DNA of 64,000 nt from Selaginella moellendorffii (lineage: Eukaryota; Streptophyta; Lycopodiopsida; Selaginellales; Selaginellaceae), in NCBI RefSeq assembly GCF_000143415.4, contig NW_003314304.1:375418-439417 (forward strand), written 5' to 3'. A program made the translations under genes and the position numbers. Of this stretch, positions 33,512 to 44,895 are shown piece after piece. The notes under the pieces were generated by a model, which was not told the origin of the DNA, did not search any database, and was given only the letters and a program-made list of their open reading frames with translations. Every line of letters starts with the position of its first letter. Within the stretch, counting starts at the first letter, position 1.

Positions 33512-36500
33512 AAAAAGTCTCAATGAGTACTATTCAATGAGATTGGGCAACTAGTCTCGTTGTATATGTAAAGATGACAATAATAATCCAAGTGGATATA
33601 TGTTTGAGTATTATAACTTTGCATTCATTTCTTAGGTATGGATTTACCTTTTGTACTATATTGTGTGAGTTTGTGCTTGGGCTCATAAGATAGATGTGAG
33701 ATGCTCCATTTGCATGAGTTTATGCTTGGGCTTGTGAATGAGGCACATTAGCAAATCAAGGTTACACTTTAAGTTAGCAAGATTAACATTAGTTTATCAA
33801 TGGTTATCATGAGTGGTTTTATATACCATGGGTAGAAGTAAACCTCCCTTAAGTTTGCTATGAGTGGCAAATAGGTTGATTTGTAGCTATTTAGCATAAG
33901 ACTAGTGGATCCTTCCTAAACATGATTATGAGTGGATCAATCAAGACTGTAGAGATTAATCTATTGGTTCAAGTAGTCATTGTCATACTCTTTCATAAAT
34001 ATTTTTTGGATTGGACTAAAAGCACAAGTTTGAGGTTTAGTGAAGATGAGACTAAAAAGAGAGCTATTAGGGATGAAAGATTAAACATGTAAATCATTTT
34101 TTTTTCTTAGAGAAATGATTCACAATGAAGTGTTAACTTATTGCTCATGTTCACATCATGCAATCAAAAGTCTTTACCTTGATGCATATTAGTTATGATG
34201 GTCTTACAAATGGTGAATCATGGGATGGATTGGTGAAGCATTAAACCATTTTGCTTAAGCTTGATATTGAAAGACCTTAGTTATAATACTCAATTCTTTT
34301 TTAGAGAATTTTGCTATTATTCCTTGAGTCACTTAGTGTAGGATATAAATCTTTATTGGTGGGGTATGTCATTTATATTGCATTTTGTCGAATAAAGGTT
34401 GCATTGATACTCATGTAAACCTTTGAAGTAATTACATAGGCAATGCTCATAATGTTGCTTGATTGATGATCAAGTCAATGTGATACTTATATTATATCCA
34501 TATGATAGTGAATAATGTGTTTACAAAGTTGTTTGGTCAAAACAATTATCAACCCTAAAGTGGTTGATGGAAAAGCTAGTTTATTTACAAATAATAACAT
34601 TAAAATAGCTTTAACTCAGTTCTCAATGGTGGTCCATTATACTAAGCTTAAGTTGGTACCTTGTTTTCTTGAGAGTTTGCCTATTGAGGTGTTGGAAAAC
34701 ATTATAACATTTATTTGCTATAACTTGTTGATAAACCATTAGCACTTAAAGTAGATTATTGAATAGAGAAGATGTAAAGTTGAGGCATTAATATTTTTAG
34801 CACTTGTGTTAGTGGTAGTGGCATTGTTATGTCAAGTGATGAGGTATTTTCCTTAAAACTTACTTTTTTATGTCATTTTTCTTGTTAGTATTTTGGTTTC
34901 ATATTTAATCTTGAAAGTGATTAAAGAAGAGTGTTAATGCGATATGGATATCTAAAGATATAGTCTTCGTGATCAAGTTTTTGATATATATTTTCATTTT
35001 GTGGATGTTAGTGTTGGATGTTAGAAATATAGATATAATGTTCAATGCTTAAACATGTTGTTAGGTCATGAGAATTTATGTTAAGGTGAATCTATGTGAA
35101 GTTGTAAGTAGGAAGAAGTTGGTTGAGTCTTGAAATTTGTATTCCTAGATTGAGAGTCATTCTTTCTCTAGGATGGTCACAAATTTTCTTAAGTTTTTCT
35201 AATGGCTAATTTGTTAATCATTTTATTTGTCTCAAGTACTAACTAAAGTATCTTCAACTTTAGTTAGCTTGGTTGTTAAAGAGTTTTGAGTGGTGATTTA
35301 CTCTTACTTTTTTTTAGCTTTGTTATAGTGTTGGTAGCATTAAAGTGATGTTTTACCATTGATATTGTTAATGTTGAGACTTGAGTGAAATGAGATGTCT
35401 CTCCATATAACTGATATTAAGTTTCATTAATCTCAATATAAATAGTGTTAATAATTTAGTTGTAGCTTTATATTGTTAGCATTGGTGCATTTGCTAGTTA
35501 ACAACTATGTTGATGTTCAAATGAGCTAAGTGGCAAGTTTAAGTTAGTTATATTTTAGACAAGATTGTTTAGTAGGGGTTGAGCTTTCGCTTTTCGCTTT
35601 TCCTTAAAATGTGATTTGGCCATGGACTGTACTAACTTTATGAGAGAAAGAGTTAGTGACTGATATTGAAGTTATTGAATCTTTATTGGATTTGAGTAAG
35701 AATTATATCGATCATCAATAAATCTTTTTGTATTTGTTATGAAATGAGTTATATCTTGCTATAGATGGATTCATAAAAGATTGTTTAATGATCATTTGTT
35801 GAGCATAATTTTATTGTGCTTGGTTATTGGATTAATGTAGATATGCTCTTCATTAATTTTGCCATTATAAAGTTTAGCTTTTGGATATGTTGAGGAGGAT
35901 ATTGTGGCTTATACCATGATTTCTTGTTTAGTATTAAAATTAGTTCATGTGAGACTTATGATCATTGTTAAGTGAGACTTGGCTATAAGCTTCTTCAAGC
36001 ATTTTATTCTTTAAGTTTTATGCTTATTATTCCATTTGTTAGGAGTTGTTGGGGAAAATATTTTAGCTTATTAGCTTCAATATTGGAATTAATATTTGCA
36101 TTTAACAATCATTGGTGATGGTTGATTGTCATTTAAAATAGTTGATTATCCTTATCAAAGGTTTTTCTTGATTATTATTGATTAAAATGATTTACCGTTC
36201 TTCGGGATGATGAATTCTTTCTTCAATGACGATTATACATCTTTTTATTGATGGGATGAATTATGTTATTTTATGATGGTTAGTTGCTCTCTTTTATAGC
36301 TTTTTGCTTTTCGCATTGCCACATATTCTTTATGGTTTACTTTAGTTCAGTTTCTTGGGTTTAAGATATCAATAGGGTGTTGCTGACACTTTCTTGAGCA
36401 ATTCTAATTCCTTGGTATTGTTGATTAGAATTTATTCAGATTGGCTAATTCGATGGTTAACATGAATTGCTTTGCAATATTCATTTTATTTTGTTGACAT

Positions 36501-37322
36501 TTTACTTATCTATCAATGATATTTTATGTTCTTTTAGTTCTTTTTTGTAAGATGTTTGGCATACTATCTGCATTCTTTGATAGTTAAGTTTTATCATTGA
36601 GTATTGTTGATGGAAAAATTGCTATTAAATTTTGTTGAACGATGAATCCTATATTTTCCAATTATGATGATCTTGGTGGTTCCTATGCTCTAATTCTGGT
36701 TTATTAGACCATAACTTCCTTGGAATACTTTTGTGTTCTAATCTAAGATTCATTCATTGATAATTTGGTCTCTTAAATATCATTATCTCTAACTTTAATA
36801 TTGTTCATCTCTTGATCTTTAAGTTTGGGCCAATATAAATAGATTGGTTTTGACACTTCGTGTGTATGGTGAAATCTTTAGTCATGGGGTAGTTACTATC
36901 GATTGGTCACATCAACTATCTCTCTCTTAATGTTCCTTATTTTTTTCAAAGGGCAAACAACTCTAATTACCTATTTACAATAGTCTATCTAAACCATATC
37001 AATAAATTTGGTTTATTTACTCATAAGGGTTGGGACTTCTAGCTTCTTTCTCTATGTCATCTAATATCATCTTTTGTAAGTTAGGTGACATTCAAAGTAG
37101 CAAGAATGACTAACTCCATTAATCATTTCTTTGTTGGCGATTGCTAAAAGGTGTATAAGTTGTAATGCATTTGTGTTAGATAGAGAAGTTACCCTAACTC
37201 ATTTAAGTTGATGCATTTCTTACAATGTGTGAAAACTATAAACTTTTTTTGGAGTTCTTCCTTGGCAGTATGATTAGAGTATGCATCGACAAAAACATTG
37301 ATCTTCCCTAAGAGGGGGAGAG
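33512..37322 (+). other. Decayed interior of the older LTR element
   Basis: AT-rich, no recognisable gag/pol motif and no frame above 100 aa. The last bases, AAGAGGGGGAGAG at about 37310-37322, form a clear polypurine tract directly before the 3' LTR. Confidence 0.55.
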
Positions 37323-37715
37323 TGTTGTAAATGTGAAAGTTATCTGTCGGTGAGTCTTTCGGATATTTTTTCTTTACTACCACGATGGCAAAAGGTTGGT
37401 ATTTCTGAACCCTATATCCCTTTTTTCCAAGCAAATATTGAGGGACCAAGATCAATATTGCATAGGTTCTTGTCAAGCCAATATAGGACAAAGCAAAAGA
37501 GAACTAAAAAATCAGGCCAAATATACTTAGCTAAATAGACATTTAGGAATTCCTTTCTTATGCTCATCCAGCCAAGTACATATGCTAAATCAAGTTTACT
37601 AACAGATAATTTACCATGTCTGCCAAACACTCCCGCTATTATGCCCCTTGTATTGGTTTCATTACAATCTCTATAGTTATTTATGGAAAGTGTCTAGATT
37701 TACTAGATTCAAACA
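37323..37715 (+). repeat. 3' LTR (partial) of the older element
   Basis: Starts TGTTGTAAATG, parallel to TGTTGCGAATG at 24488. It contains the undisrupted equivalent of the nested insertion site (GCCAAACACTCCCGCTATTAT at about 37622). Similarity to the 5' LTR is lost near 37715. Confidence 0.65.
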
Positions 37716-37984
37716 TTGTATTTATATGAAAAGAGGAATAATTTCAAATTTGAAATTCCCAATAGTTTTAAATTTAAAATTTGCAAAACTTATAATTCAA
37801 TAATCAAGGAAACAAAGATATTGCTTAAGGGTAAGGACCATTCCATGCCTTAGACTTTCCATGGCACCACAGTTGCTAGTAACAACAAGTACACTTTAGC
37901 CATATTATCTTACGTAATAAAAGACTCATCAGGCTCCTTTGGTGCAACAATAAGAATACCTCTCACAAAAATCTTTATTGTTCA

Positions 37985-38760
37985 CATTTGGCATTCCAAG
38001 CCTCTATATCTCTCTCAACATTTGCCTCACCCAAGTTGATAAGAATATATATAAATGCAATATGCTTGGATGAAAATAGGGAAGTACTTTAGATGTACCT
38101 TTTATTTTTGGTCCAGGCATTGAAATCTTTGTGTGAGTAGGCCAAAAGCTTGCTTAATGACAATCCTTGCTATGTGATAGTGATCATTAAATGTTTTTTC
38201 ACCCACCCAAATGTTTGCACTTACAAAAAACGATAAACATAAGATCTATGAACCAAAACTTAGAAGTTTATTGAGATGAGGAATCATCAAATATAGCTAA
38301 AACTTGTACCCCTTGTCCCACATCACTCACTCATTGAAAGCCTAGGTAACTAGGCTTTGCAGTAGTTGGCCATTTACAATCTTTGCCCTCAATCTTTAAT
38401 TCCTCTAAACTCGCATGTCATGGAGTTCTTACATCAAAATGCAATTCAAAATGATAACCAAAAACCAAGTTTACTTGGTTAGCTAGTGTAGATGCTAAGA
38501 ACCTCTTCCTCACATTGTAGATAGCTTGCACTATGATGTTGAAGTTTTGCTTCCTATCAAAGTAGTCCACACTATCGTTAGGTAAGGGTTGCACAATCTC
38601 AAAGTGTGTGCACTAGATGGCGCCTAAAACATTCAAGGGCTTGGTGTGTGTGATCCTCTAGAACTTAGTAGTGACCTCTGGGATCTCAACTGAATTTCCC
38701 AGGAACATGATCGTGTGACTAAGTATCCCAATTATAGCAATAGTTGTATTCATAACTATC
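37985..38760 (-). pseudogene. PIF/Harbinger transposase remnant
   Basis: On the minus strand, with frame changes, one can read LNVLGAI*CTHFEIV (the GAIDGTH site, with the catalytic D lost to a stop) and DYFDRKQNFNIIVQAI (the usual Y.NRK...SINVQAV). Further on comes FNDHYHIARIVIKQAFGLL (the usual FN..LS.AR.VIE.AFGRLK). These are landmarks of the DDE-4 transposase of PIF/Harbinger elements. Stops and frameshifts mark it as dead. Boundaries are approximate. Confidence 0.75.
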
Positions 38761-39539
38761 TCATATTCCCCAATGGCAAATTTGGAAGATAGCTCGTTAT
38801 AGTAACTTGCAAAGTGTTAACCCCAGCCAAAAATCTACAAGAATAAATCTCCTCCACCATGTTTTCTTCTTCACAATCCTTGCATACAAAACCTGGCAGA
38901 GGAACTTGAAAGTTGGCTTCCTCATCTACATTTTCTTTTTCCACTAAGCCAAGTTGTAATAGTGCAATATGAATTCATCCCATTAGGTTGAACACCTAAG
39001 CTTTATCTACCAAATGCCCACTTTGCAATTGAAAGCTACACCTAGCTCAATCACTAAAAGAAGAGCTTGACCTATAATATATTAAATTTTGTTCTCCACT
39101 CTAGGTGGTTCAATCTCCTCTATATTAGGTTGGAGGATCTCTATTTCCTCAAGCTAAATCATATCCATCTCCTTAGGCTAGAGTTCCTTTGGATCCTTTG
39201 GCTGGAATACCTAAAAAATGAGAAAATTTGTTAAAAATGTGGAAAAAAAAAGAAAAAGATATACATGGAGTCCAAAAGCCTAAAGCTAGCCAACACATAC
39301 TCCTTGCTTAATAGGCCTTTCTCCCTTTCAATTTCCAAAAGTTGCTAATGGAAGCTAATGAGTTGCTCAATTCTCTGTCTCATCAACAAATTTCCCTTGT
39401 ATAAGAGATTGATCATGAACTAATCACTCTTCCATTTTTTTTCTCGCCAATTCTTTCATAAACCCCTTCACCACCACAAGAATCATCATCCTTGCCAATG
39501 TTGCAACTCTCAGCAACAATAGGTATAGCAACAATTTTG
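38761..39539 (-). other. Probable N-terminal part and flank of the Harbinger remnant
   Basis: A 62-codon minus-strand frame (38944-38756) lies directly upstream of the transposase and may be part of it, but no motif is clear. Otherwise spacer. Confidence 0.35.
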
Positions 39540-40140
39540 AAGTTAGTTGTAGCATACATGGCTTTAATTATTTCAAGGCCTTGGGCCATTAAATGAATGG
39601 ATAGAGCCAAACTCCCAAATATATAATTAAGGAGCGAAAAAACTGGAGCATGGAATGACTCTTGAGCATACATAGAGTAAAGGAAAAAAGAAAAACAATT
39701 TTAAAACATTCAACATGGAATGAAATTTGATATTAGATATAAGTTAGATGTAGAATAAGGATAGATATACAAGTGGGAGTTAAACTATGCCTCAGATTGG
39801 TTGGCCATCCTAACTTACTCACTATCCTTATTATACATTTGGAACCAGACATAGTAAGCTATCACGTAACAATATTGAGGGTCTAGAATTTAATACTATC
39901 ACTAGCTAATGCAAGACATAATGAGATGAGAATATCTTACTAGACTTAGCTAATAACATGAAGGAATTCCATTTTTATGCTCGTCTAGTCTAAGTACACT
40001 CAAAATGCCTAATTAATTCCACCAATACAAGAAGGACTAATGAAGGTTTAATAATATTAATCCTCTACTATCATGGCAGTAAGGAAAAAATATCAAAAAG
40101 GACTCACCAATATTTAACTTTCAATACCGGCAATTATATT
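39540..40140 (-). mobile_element. LTR copy D of the second LTR family, inverted
   Basis: The minus strand aligns with 24488-33420 (without the nested element). The block at 39673-39560 matches 33230-33350, including CATTCCATGCTCCAGTT against CACTCCATGCTCCAGTT. An internal piece around the insertion junction is deleted. It lies between the Harbinger transposase and Myb/SANT remnants, so it may have inserted into that element. Confidence 0.55.
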
Positions 40141-40189
40141 AGAGATATAGCATCATTATCCATAACATATAGAGGGTTTGTTGCAGCCT

Positions 40190-40440
40190 AAGGATATTCA
40201 TGGCATTGTAAAGATCTTGCTCTATGAAGGACAACTTAAGCCACTACATTTCTCCTTGGAGAAGGTGAAGAAGTTAGCACTCCCACTCTTCTTTTGGTAA
40301 TCATTTATATTCTTATAGGCATTAGAGATGTTTAGCCAATGCTGCCAATTTCCATCTCAATCCTTGAAACCATGATCTACCACCTTACCCCCATTTATGT
40401 TCCACCACTCTGCAACCATAACCTCTTTGTTATGGCCTAT
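40190..40440 (-). pseudogene. Myb/SANT-like ORF1 remnant of a Harbinger element
   Basis: The minus strand reads EVMVAEWWNINGGKVVDHGF, then NWQHWLNISNAYKNINDYQK and KSGSANFFTFSKEKCSGL, with stops between. This resembles the trihelix/Myb DNA-binding partner protein (W...L..AYK.I.DYN.KSG...FF) that PIF/Harbinger elements encode beside the transposase. Same strand as the transposase remnant 1.4 kb away. Confidence 0.6.
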
Positions 40441-40685
40441 CAACTCTAGTTGCTCCATGGAAACTTAGCCATTGAGTTCCATAAGGAGCATAGTCTTCTT
40501 TTGTAACTAGTTCTTTCCCTAGCTGAATTTAACTTGTCTTTACTCATTTTCCTTGTTTATCTAGATCAAGTCATCCTCTTGATTGTTTTGTAAATTAATT
40601 AGAATGCAAATCTAGAGAAAAAGATTGAAGAAAGCTTATTAAGGTCTTAGGCTCCACTATTGTAGACATTGATGCTATAAGCACC

Positions 40686-40835
40686 ATGACATTGGCTTGA
40701 GAGGATGCTATACAACTCCCATAAGCTTCATTGGTCAATCCTATACTACTACCAGATCTCATGCCATTGGCTTGAGAGGATGTTATGCAATTCCCATAAG
40801 CTTCATTGGTCAATCTTATACTACTATCAAATCTC
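40686..40835. repeat. Tandem duplication, 2 x 75 bp
   Basis: Units 40686-40760 and 40761-40835 share CATTGGCTTGAGAGGATG and CCCATAAGCTTCATTGGTCA, with a few substitutions. Confidence 0.9.
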
Positions 40836-41248
40836 ATATGTCCTGCCATACTGCCCTAAAGAATATGCCAATAGAATTTTAGCTATGACAATGTTTTAAA
40901 AGTTAAAGATGGGAAGGGGCACCTTTAGCTTTTGAATTTGATATCCTAAATTTCAGTTAAGTATTACCTCAAAATAGTACTAAGTGTGAATCAGCATTAT
41001 TCTAGTGAAAATAACTTAAATTTAAGTTAAGACATTTGTCCTAACTTTAGGACTAAGTACAAAGTAAAAAAAGTCCAGGATAAAGAGCATGTATGAATTG
41101 GCTCAATCTCGTCTAGAATATAGCTAACCTAACTTATCACTTAGTTTGTTTGAGCACTAACATAGTTGCTAACTAACTAAATGAATGAATGTTAATAACA
41201 CAAAGGTATGACTAAATTATCAATACCATTATTATCAAAACTAGTGAA

Positions 41249-41333
41249 ATAAATACATACATAGATATACATACATAGATATATATATACATACATACAT
41301 ACATATATATATATATACATATATGTATATATA
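41249..41333. repeat. TA/ATAC-rich microsatellite
   Basis: Interspersed ATAC, ATAG and AT units over about 85 bp, imperfect. Confidence 0.85.
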
Positions 41334-41914
41334 TCAATCTGATTTAATCATGGCTAGAAAGAGTTAATTTATGAGCTAGATATGATTCAATCAACAATTT
41401 AAGGATAATAGTGAAAATTTTAAATTGATTTTGATCCATTTAGAGAGGAAATGATACACATTTTGATGTAAAGAGAAGGTTGTTCATAGAAATTCTATGC
41501 TTCTCTTATTGATAATGACTTATCTTGCTCAATCAAGATATTTATGAATGAGTATTTATGTGGTAGGACAAAACATTTAGGAAATAACAAAGTATTGATG
41601 AATTGGACAATTATTTTAAAGAACAAGTGATTTAAAGAACAAGTGAGCGATGAACAAAATATACATGATAGCTGAAATGCATTATAAGCATCCTGTTTTT
41701 ATATCCTATTACAAAATTTGAAGAGGAAATGAGGAAATGCTACAATGGAAATTTATAAAAATTATGATGTAACTTATGTGAAGTTACTTGTGTATGGAAA
41801 TTTGCTTGGTTCAATTAATCTAGATAAAGGCTGATGAAAAGTTTGATTTCAAAAGGTTATTTCTTTTATATGGTGTTTTCTTTATTAATTTTATGCATTA
41901 TAGATTTTTTATCT

Positions 41915-43095
41915 GCTCGAACAGCAGTGGCCAACAGAGGACGGGCGACGGCCTCCACGGTAGAATTCCAGCCGCAGTGAGAAAGAAAAGCTCCAACCGC
42001 TACTTTCCTCTGAGGCGACCACGGGACGACCATTCCTTGATCCGTGCTTGGGAATCGGACCTTGGAGATCTCTGGCTGCTCGAGTCGGATCACCCACAGG
42101 AATTTCTTGCTGCTGGCTTCCAGTCCTCGCACGATTTCTTCCATCTGGTCGCCAGTCATGGCCGCAAAGCTCCCGAAAGAGATGTCGAGCTCGTCGAGCC
42201 ATTTGAGACAATCGGTATCGCATACGCCAAATCTGACAGTGTGTGGCTCGTCGTTGAGAGGACCGACTGGTAGGTGTTCACGATGGCGAGATCGGCAGCC
42301 ATGAGAGCTTGGCTGTTGATCCTGGTAAGCTTTGTCGTTGCGCCAGGGTATCTCCGACCTTTGCACTTCAGGATCTGAGAGGATCACATCGTCAGCTAGC
42401 TCGCCCATAAGCAAAGAACAGGCAAGAAAAGAAAGGCTAGCTCGTTCTCTTGGAGCTTACCTGGTTGCGATGGCACCATTCCAGCAGCAGCAAGGCGAGC
42501 GATACTAAGCTCACACCAAGTGACAGTGGCGGATGCTGGAATGAGTTACCCCGAGAACTCCCAGCTTCGCAGCCAGCTTTGGACACCAGTCGAAGAGATA
42601 GTCCGAGATGATGCAGCACACCTCGTCCGGGATGGCTCGGACGAGCTCCTCCATCAAGGCCAGGTAAGTTTGAGCGTACCGCAAGCTTTGCGTCATGTCC
42701 GCTCGGTTCTCTGATGTTGCCTCGGCAGGGAATGGGTCTGTGGAGGTGAGCTCCTTGACGCTGATGTTCGTGGTGCCTGGAGGCGGCCAAGTTCCTTTGT
42801 TCTTGATGAAGCTGTAACAATCGAATGGGCCGATTGTCATGGCTGCCAAGGTGATCGAGAAGCCTTGCTGGGCGAGAAAGATGGAGAGATGCATCATGGG
42901 AGAGACATGGCCTTCGAGCGCAACGATGTGTTTGGCCATTGCGAGTAAACTATTTCTTTCTGGTTTATATTTAGAGCTGGCACTTGGATCATTTAGACGC
43001 AATGAGGATCCGGCCATTTTCTCTTGGATGGGATCGCATGTTTTTGTGATTTATACACTAGCAAAGCATCAACAATGGTAAAATTAATAAACTTT
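41915..43095 (-). pseudogene. Decayed copy of the UGT gene
   Basis: Minus-strand copy of 13093 to about 14455, including the upstream region, both exons and the intron. Nucleotide identity is high between gaps, but many short deletions have been lost from it. Among them are the PFPG residues after MAKHIVAL, a 61-bp loss near the start of the second exon, a loss before FGSFAAMTGDQ, and losses within the PSPG box (AVGAFLSHCGWNS remains). A small replacement (CGTG to AA) after VLGV shifts the frame. The copy stops after the equivalent of the FEQ codons, so the last 230 bp or so are missing. It cannot encode a working enzyme. Confidence 0.92.
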
Positions 43096-43147
43096 ATCAT
43101 AAATATGTTTTAGCATAACATTAAAATCTATAGCTGACAAAGCAGAA

Positions 43148-43748
43148 GAGAAGATCTTCCCGCCTCATCTCTCCCTGTCAGCAGCGAGCCCTGGTTGTCG
43201 GATTCCACCTGCTTGATCTTCCTCCATCTTCGGACCCTGACTCCTGACTGCTCGATTGGATCCAGCGAGCCTGGCTCGAAGTTAAAGATCTCTGGTCGGC
43301 GGAGAGAGGCCTCCAACTACTACCGGACTGCTGCTATACAGCGCTCGGATCGTCCCAAGGATGAACTTGAGATCCCGGTTATCCAAGAAACATGACCATC
43401 AAGAGCACGCTTACTTGTGATCGCTGCTAGAGAGCTTGTCATCGTCCACGACATTGTTTTTCTTCCTCTTACTGTGCGTGCTCGAATAACTCTTTTAAAC
43501 GGGTGGAGCGCTGGTTATATCGCTTCAGCTGAAAACGCGCTGGCCAGAAGAATTAAAATGGTGATGGACAATTTGTCCTGCTCCAGATCTTCTTACAGCG
43601 ATTAAACTGGCCTAGGAGAAAAATCGAAAGAGAAGAGCGTATCACCTATGTGAAGTATCTATGGTTTCTGGAAAACAAAAAACCACCAAGGGCGGATTGC
43701 GTACAAATATTGGATCCTGCTCCATACATAGAAACTAAAACCATTAAG
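43148..43748 (-). pseudogene. Decayed 5' part of a GT34 gene with its upstream region
   Basis: Copy of about 7887-9127. Surviving coding pieces match the 7608-8828 gene (PEIFNFEPGSLDPIEQS; the plus strand reads CCTGGTTGTCGGATTCCA). About 500 bp between them, containing most of the catalytic domain, is deleted. The upstream flank (43460-43748) is better preserved. Orientation is the same as the source gene, whereas the adjoining UGT copy is inverted. Confidence 0.88.
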
Positions 43749-43848
43749 GATCTAATAGCATACCAAAAATTCTCACAAGGTGCGTCCAGCTACAAGCGTT
43801 GGGAGTTTGGCAGCAAGGTGGAGAACTTAAACACAAAGGGAAGGCTTT

Positions 43849-44563
43849 CTATCTCCTCACGGGCATGGCTCGGCCACCAGGGACTGGCTGCGGCACGCCT
43901 CGACCAGCAGCTCTTGCCTGCTAAAACACACTTCGTTAGAAACTAAACGATAGAACAAAAGAGAGAACAAGAAGGAAAACAAAAGAGAGAAGTCGAAAAA
44001 CATTACCTTTGCCCGCATGGATACCGCTCGTCCTCTTCCAACTCCAATTCCAGCAGAGCCCTTCCCCTACAGAAAGGAATGTTAAAGAAAGAAAATTAAT
44101 CTAGCACCTGGAAAGAAAAAAGAAGAAGAGAGGATCATCGTACCTTGATCTTAGCTTCCAATCGTTTGAACATCGGAGCGTTTTTCAACATGTCAGGAAT
44201 GATCATGAACCTGAAAGAAAAGAAAGAAAAAATCACAACTTTGTTCCAATCTCTAAACATTTTACTTTCGCAATACCTGACTTTGCTGCCGCGAACGAAG
44301 ACATGCTCGAGCTGCGAAACCTTCCCATCCTAGAGAACGAGGAAAACACGAGAAACCAAAGTAAGCACGAGAAACCGAGAGAGAAACTAGGAATTGGGGC
44401 AAACCTTGGCAGTGTAAGTGATATTCTCGAGCTGGCAGTTCCAGTTATCCTCGCACTCGATCAGCGTACCCCTGTAGAGCTCGCCGCTCTTGAGCTCCAC
44501 CGTGACGACGTGACCTTCCGCCTCGTGGAGGAGCTTCACTGGAATCCCCAAGCTCTTGCTCAT
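43849..44563 (-). CDS. SMD3: Small nuclear ribonucleoprotein Sm D3, 135 aa
   Basis: Core spliceosomal Sm protein; forms the heptameric ring on U1, U2, U4 and U5 snRNAs. Five exons on the minus strand: 44563-44405, 44329-44277, 44210-44144, 44066-44007 and 43917-43849, with GT-AG introns of 75, 66, 77 and 89 nt. Joined, they give 135 codons without interruption. Sm1 ([15 protein letters not shown]) and Sm2 ([20 protein letters not shown]) motifs are intact. The C-terminal tail carries the GVGRGRA and [21 protein letters not shown] segments expected for arginine methylation. The ATG at 44563 matches the family start [10 protein letters not shown]; the open frame extends three codons further only through TTG. 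Confidence 0.97.
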
Positions 44564-44895
44564 GGCGCCCAAAGAAGCAAGAAACCCTAGAAATCTGCCC
44601 TAGGGCTTTAGCTCTTGCCAAAAGAAATAATATTCCCGCTTTAGGCGACTAAGTTACAGGGCCCCGACCGTTGGATTGTTTGAACCGCGTTGTTCTTGAG
44701 GATCCGACGGCCAGGGTTGGCTAGGTCTTTCTCGAACGCGGGGATAGTGTTTGTGGTGCTGGGGACGAGATCGATCGATCGATCGTGTCGCGGGAGGTGG
44801 AGATTGCGAATGCGAGTTTAGGTCTCGTACCTGGGAGCGCGAGGAGGCTGTGCGCCGCGGTATGTAGGTTTTGGATCAGCTGTGGGGAGGAAATC
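44564..44895. promoter_or_regulatory. 332-bp divergent intergenic region (SmD3 / PP2C)
   Basis: The SmD3 (minus) and PP2C (plus) start codons face away from each other across 332 bp, so promoters and leaders must overlap or abut. A telo-box AAACCCTAG lies at 44582-44590 in the SmD3 leader. A GATCGATC run occurs at 44769-44784. No TATA box stands out. Confidence 0.6.

Larger units (their letters stand above)
24488..37715 (+). mobile_element. Older LTR retrotransposon hosting a nested insertion
   Basis: The 5' LTR is split: 24488-24816 and 32699 to about 33499, with the younger element between. A tRNA-Met primer-binding site follows at 33501. A polypurine tract (AAGAGGGGGAGAG) lies just before a 3' LTR starting TGTTGTAAATG at 37323. 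The 3' LTR is recognisable to about 37715 and then lost. The interior (33512-37306) has no recognisable coding sequence. Old by divergence; the outer target-site duplication was not found. Confidence 0.65.
40441..41914. other. AT-rich spacer
   Basis: Contains the 75-bp tandem repeat and a TA-rich microsatellite listed separately. No gene seen. Confidence 0.5.

Noticed and set aside
43500-43748. Independent small gene on the plus strand near 43650-43946
   Set aside because: The frame runs through the duplicated GT34 upstream region and the antisense of SmD3 exon 5.
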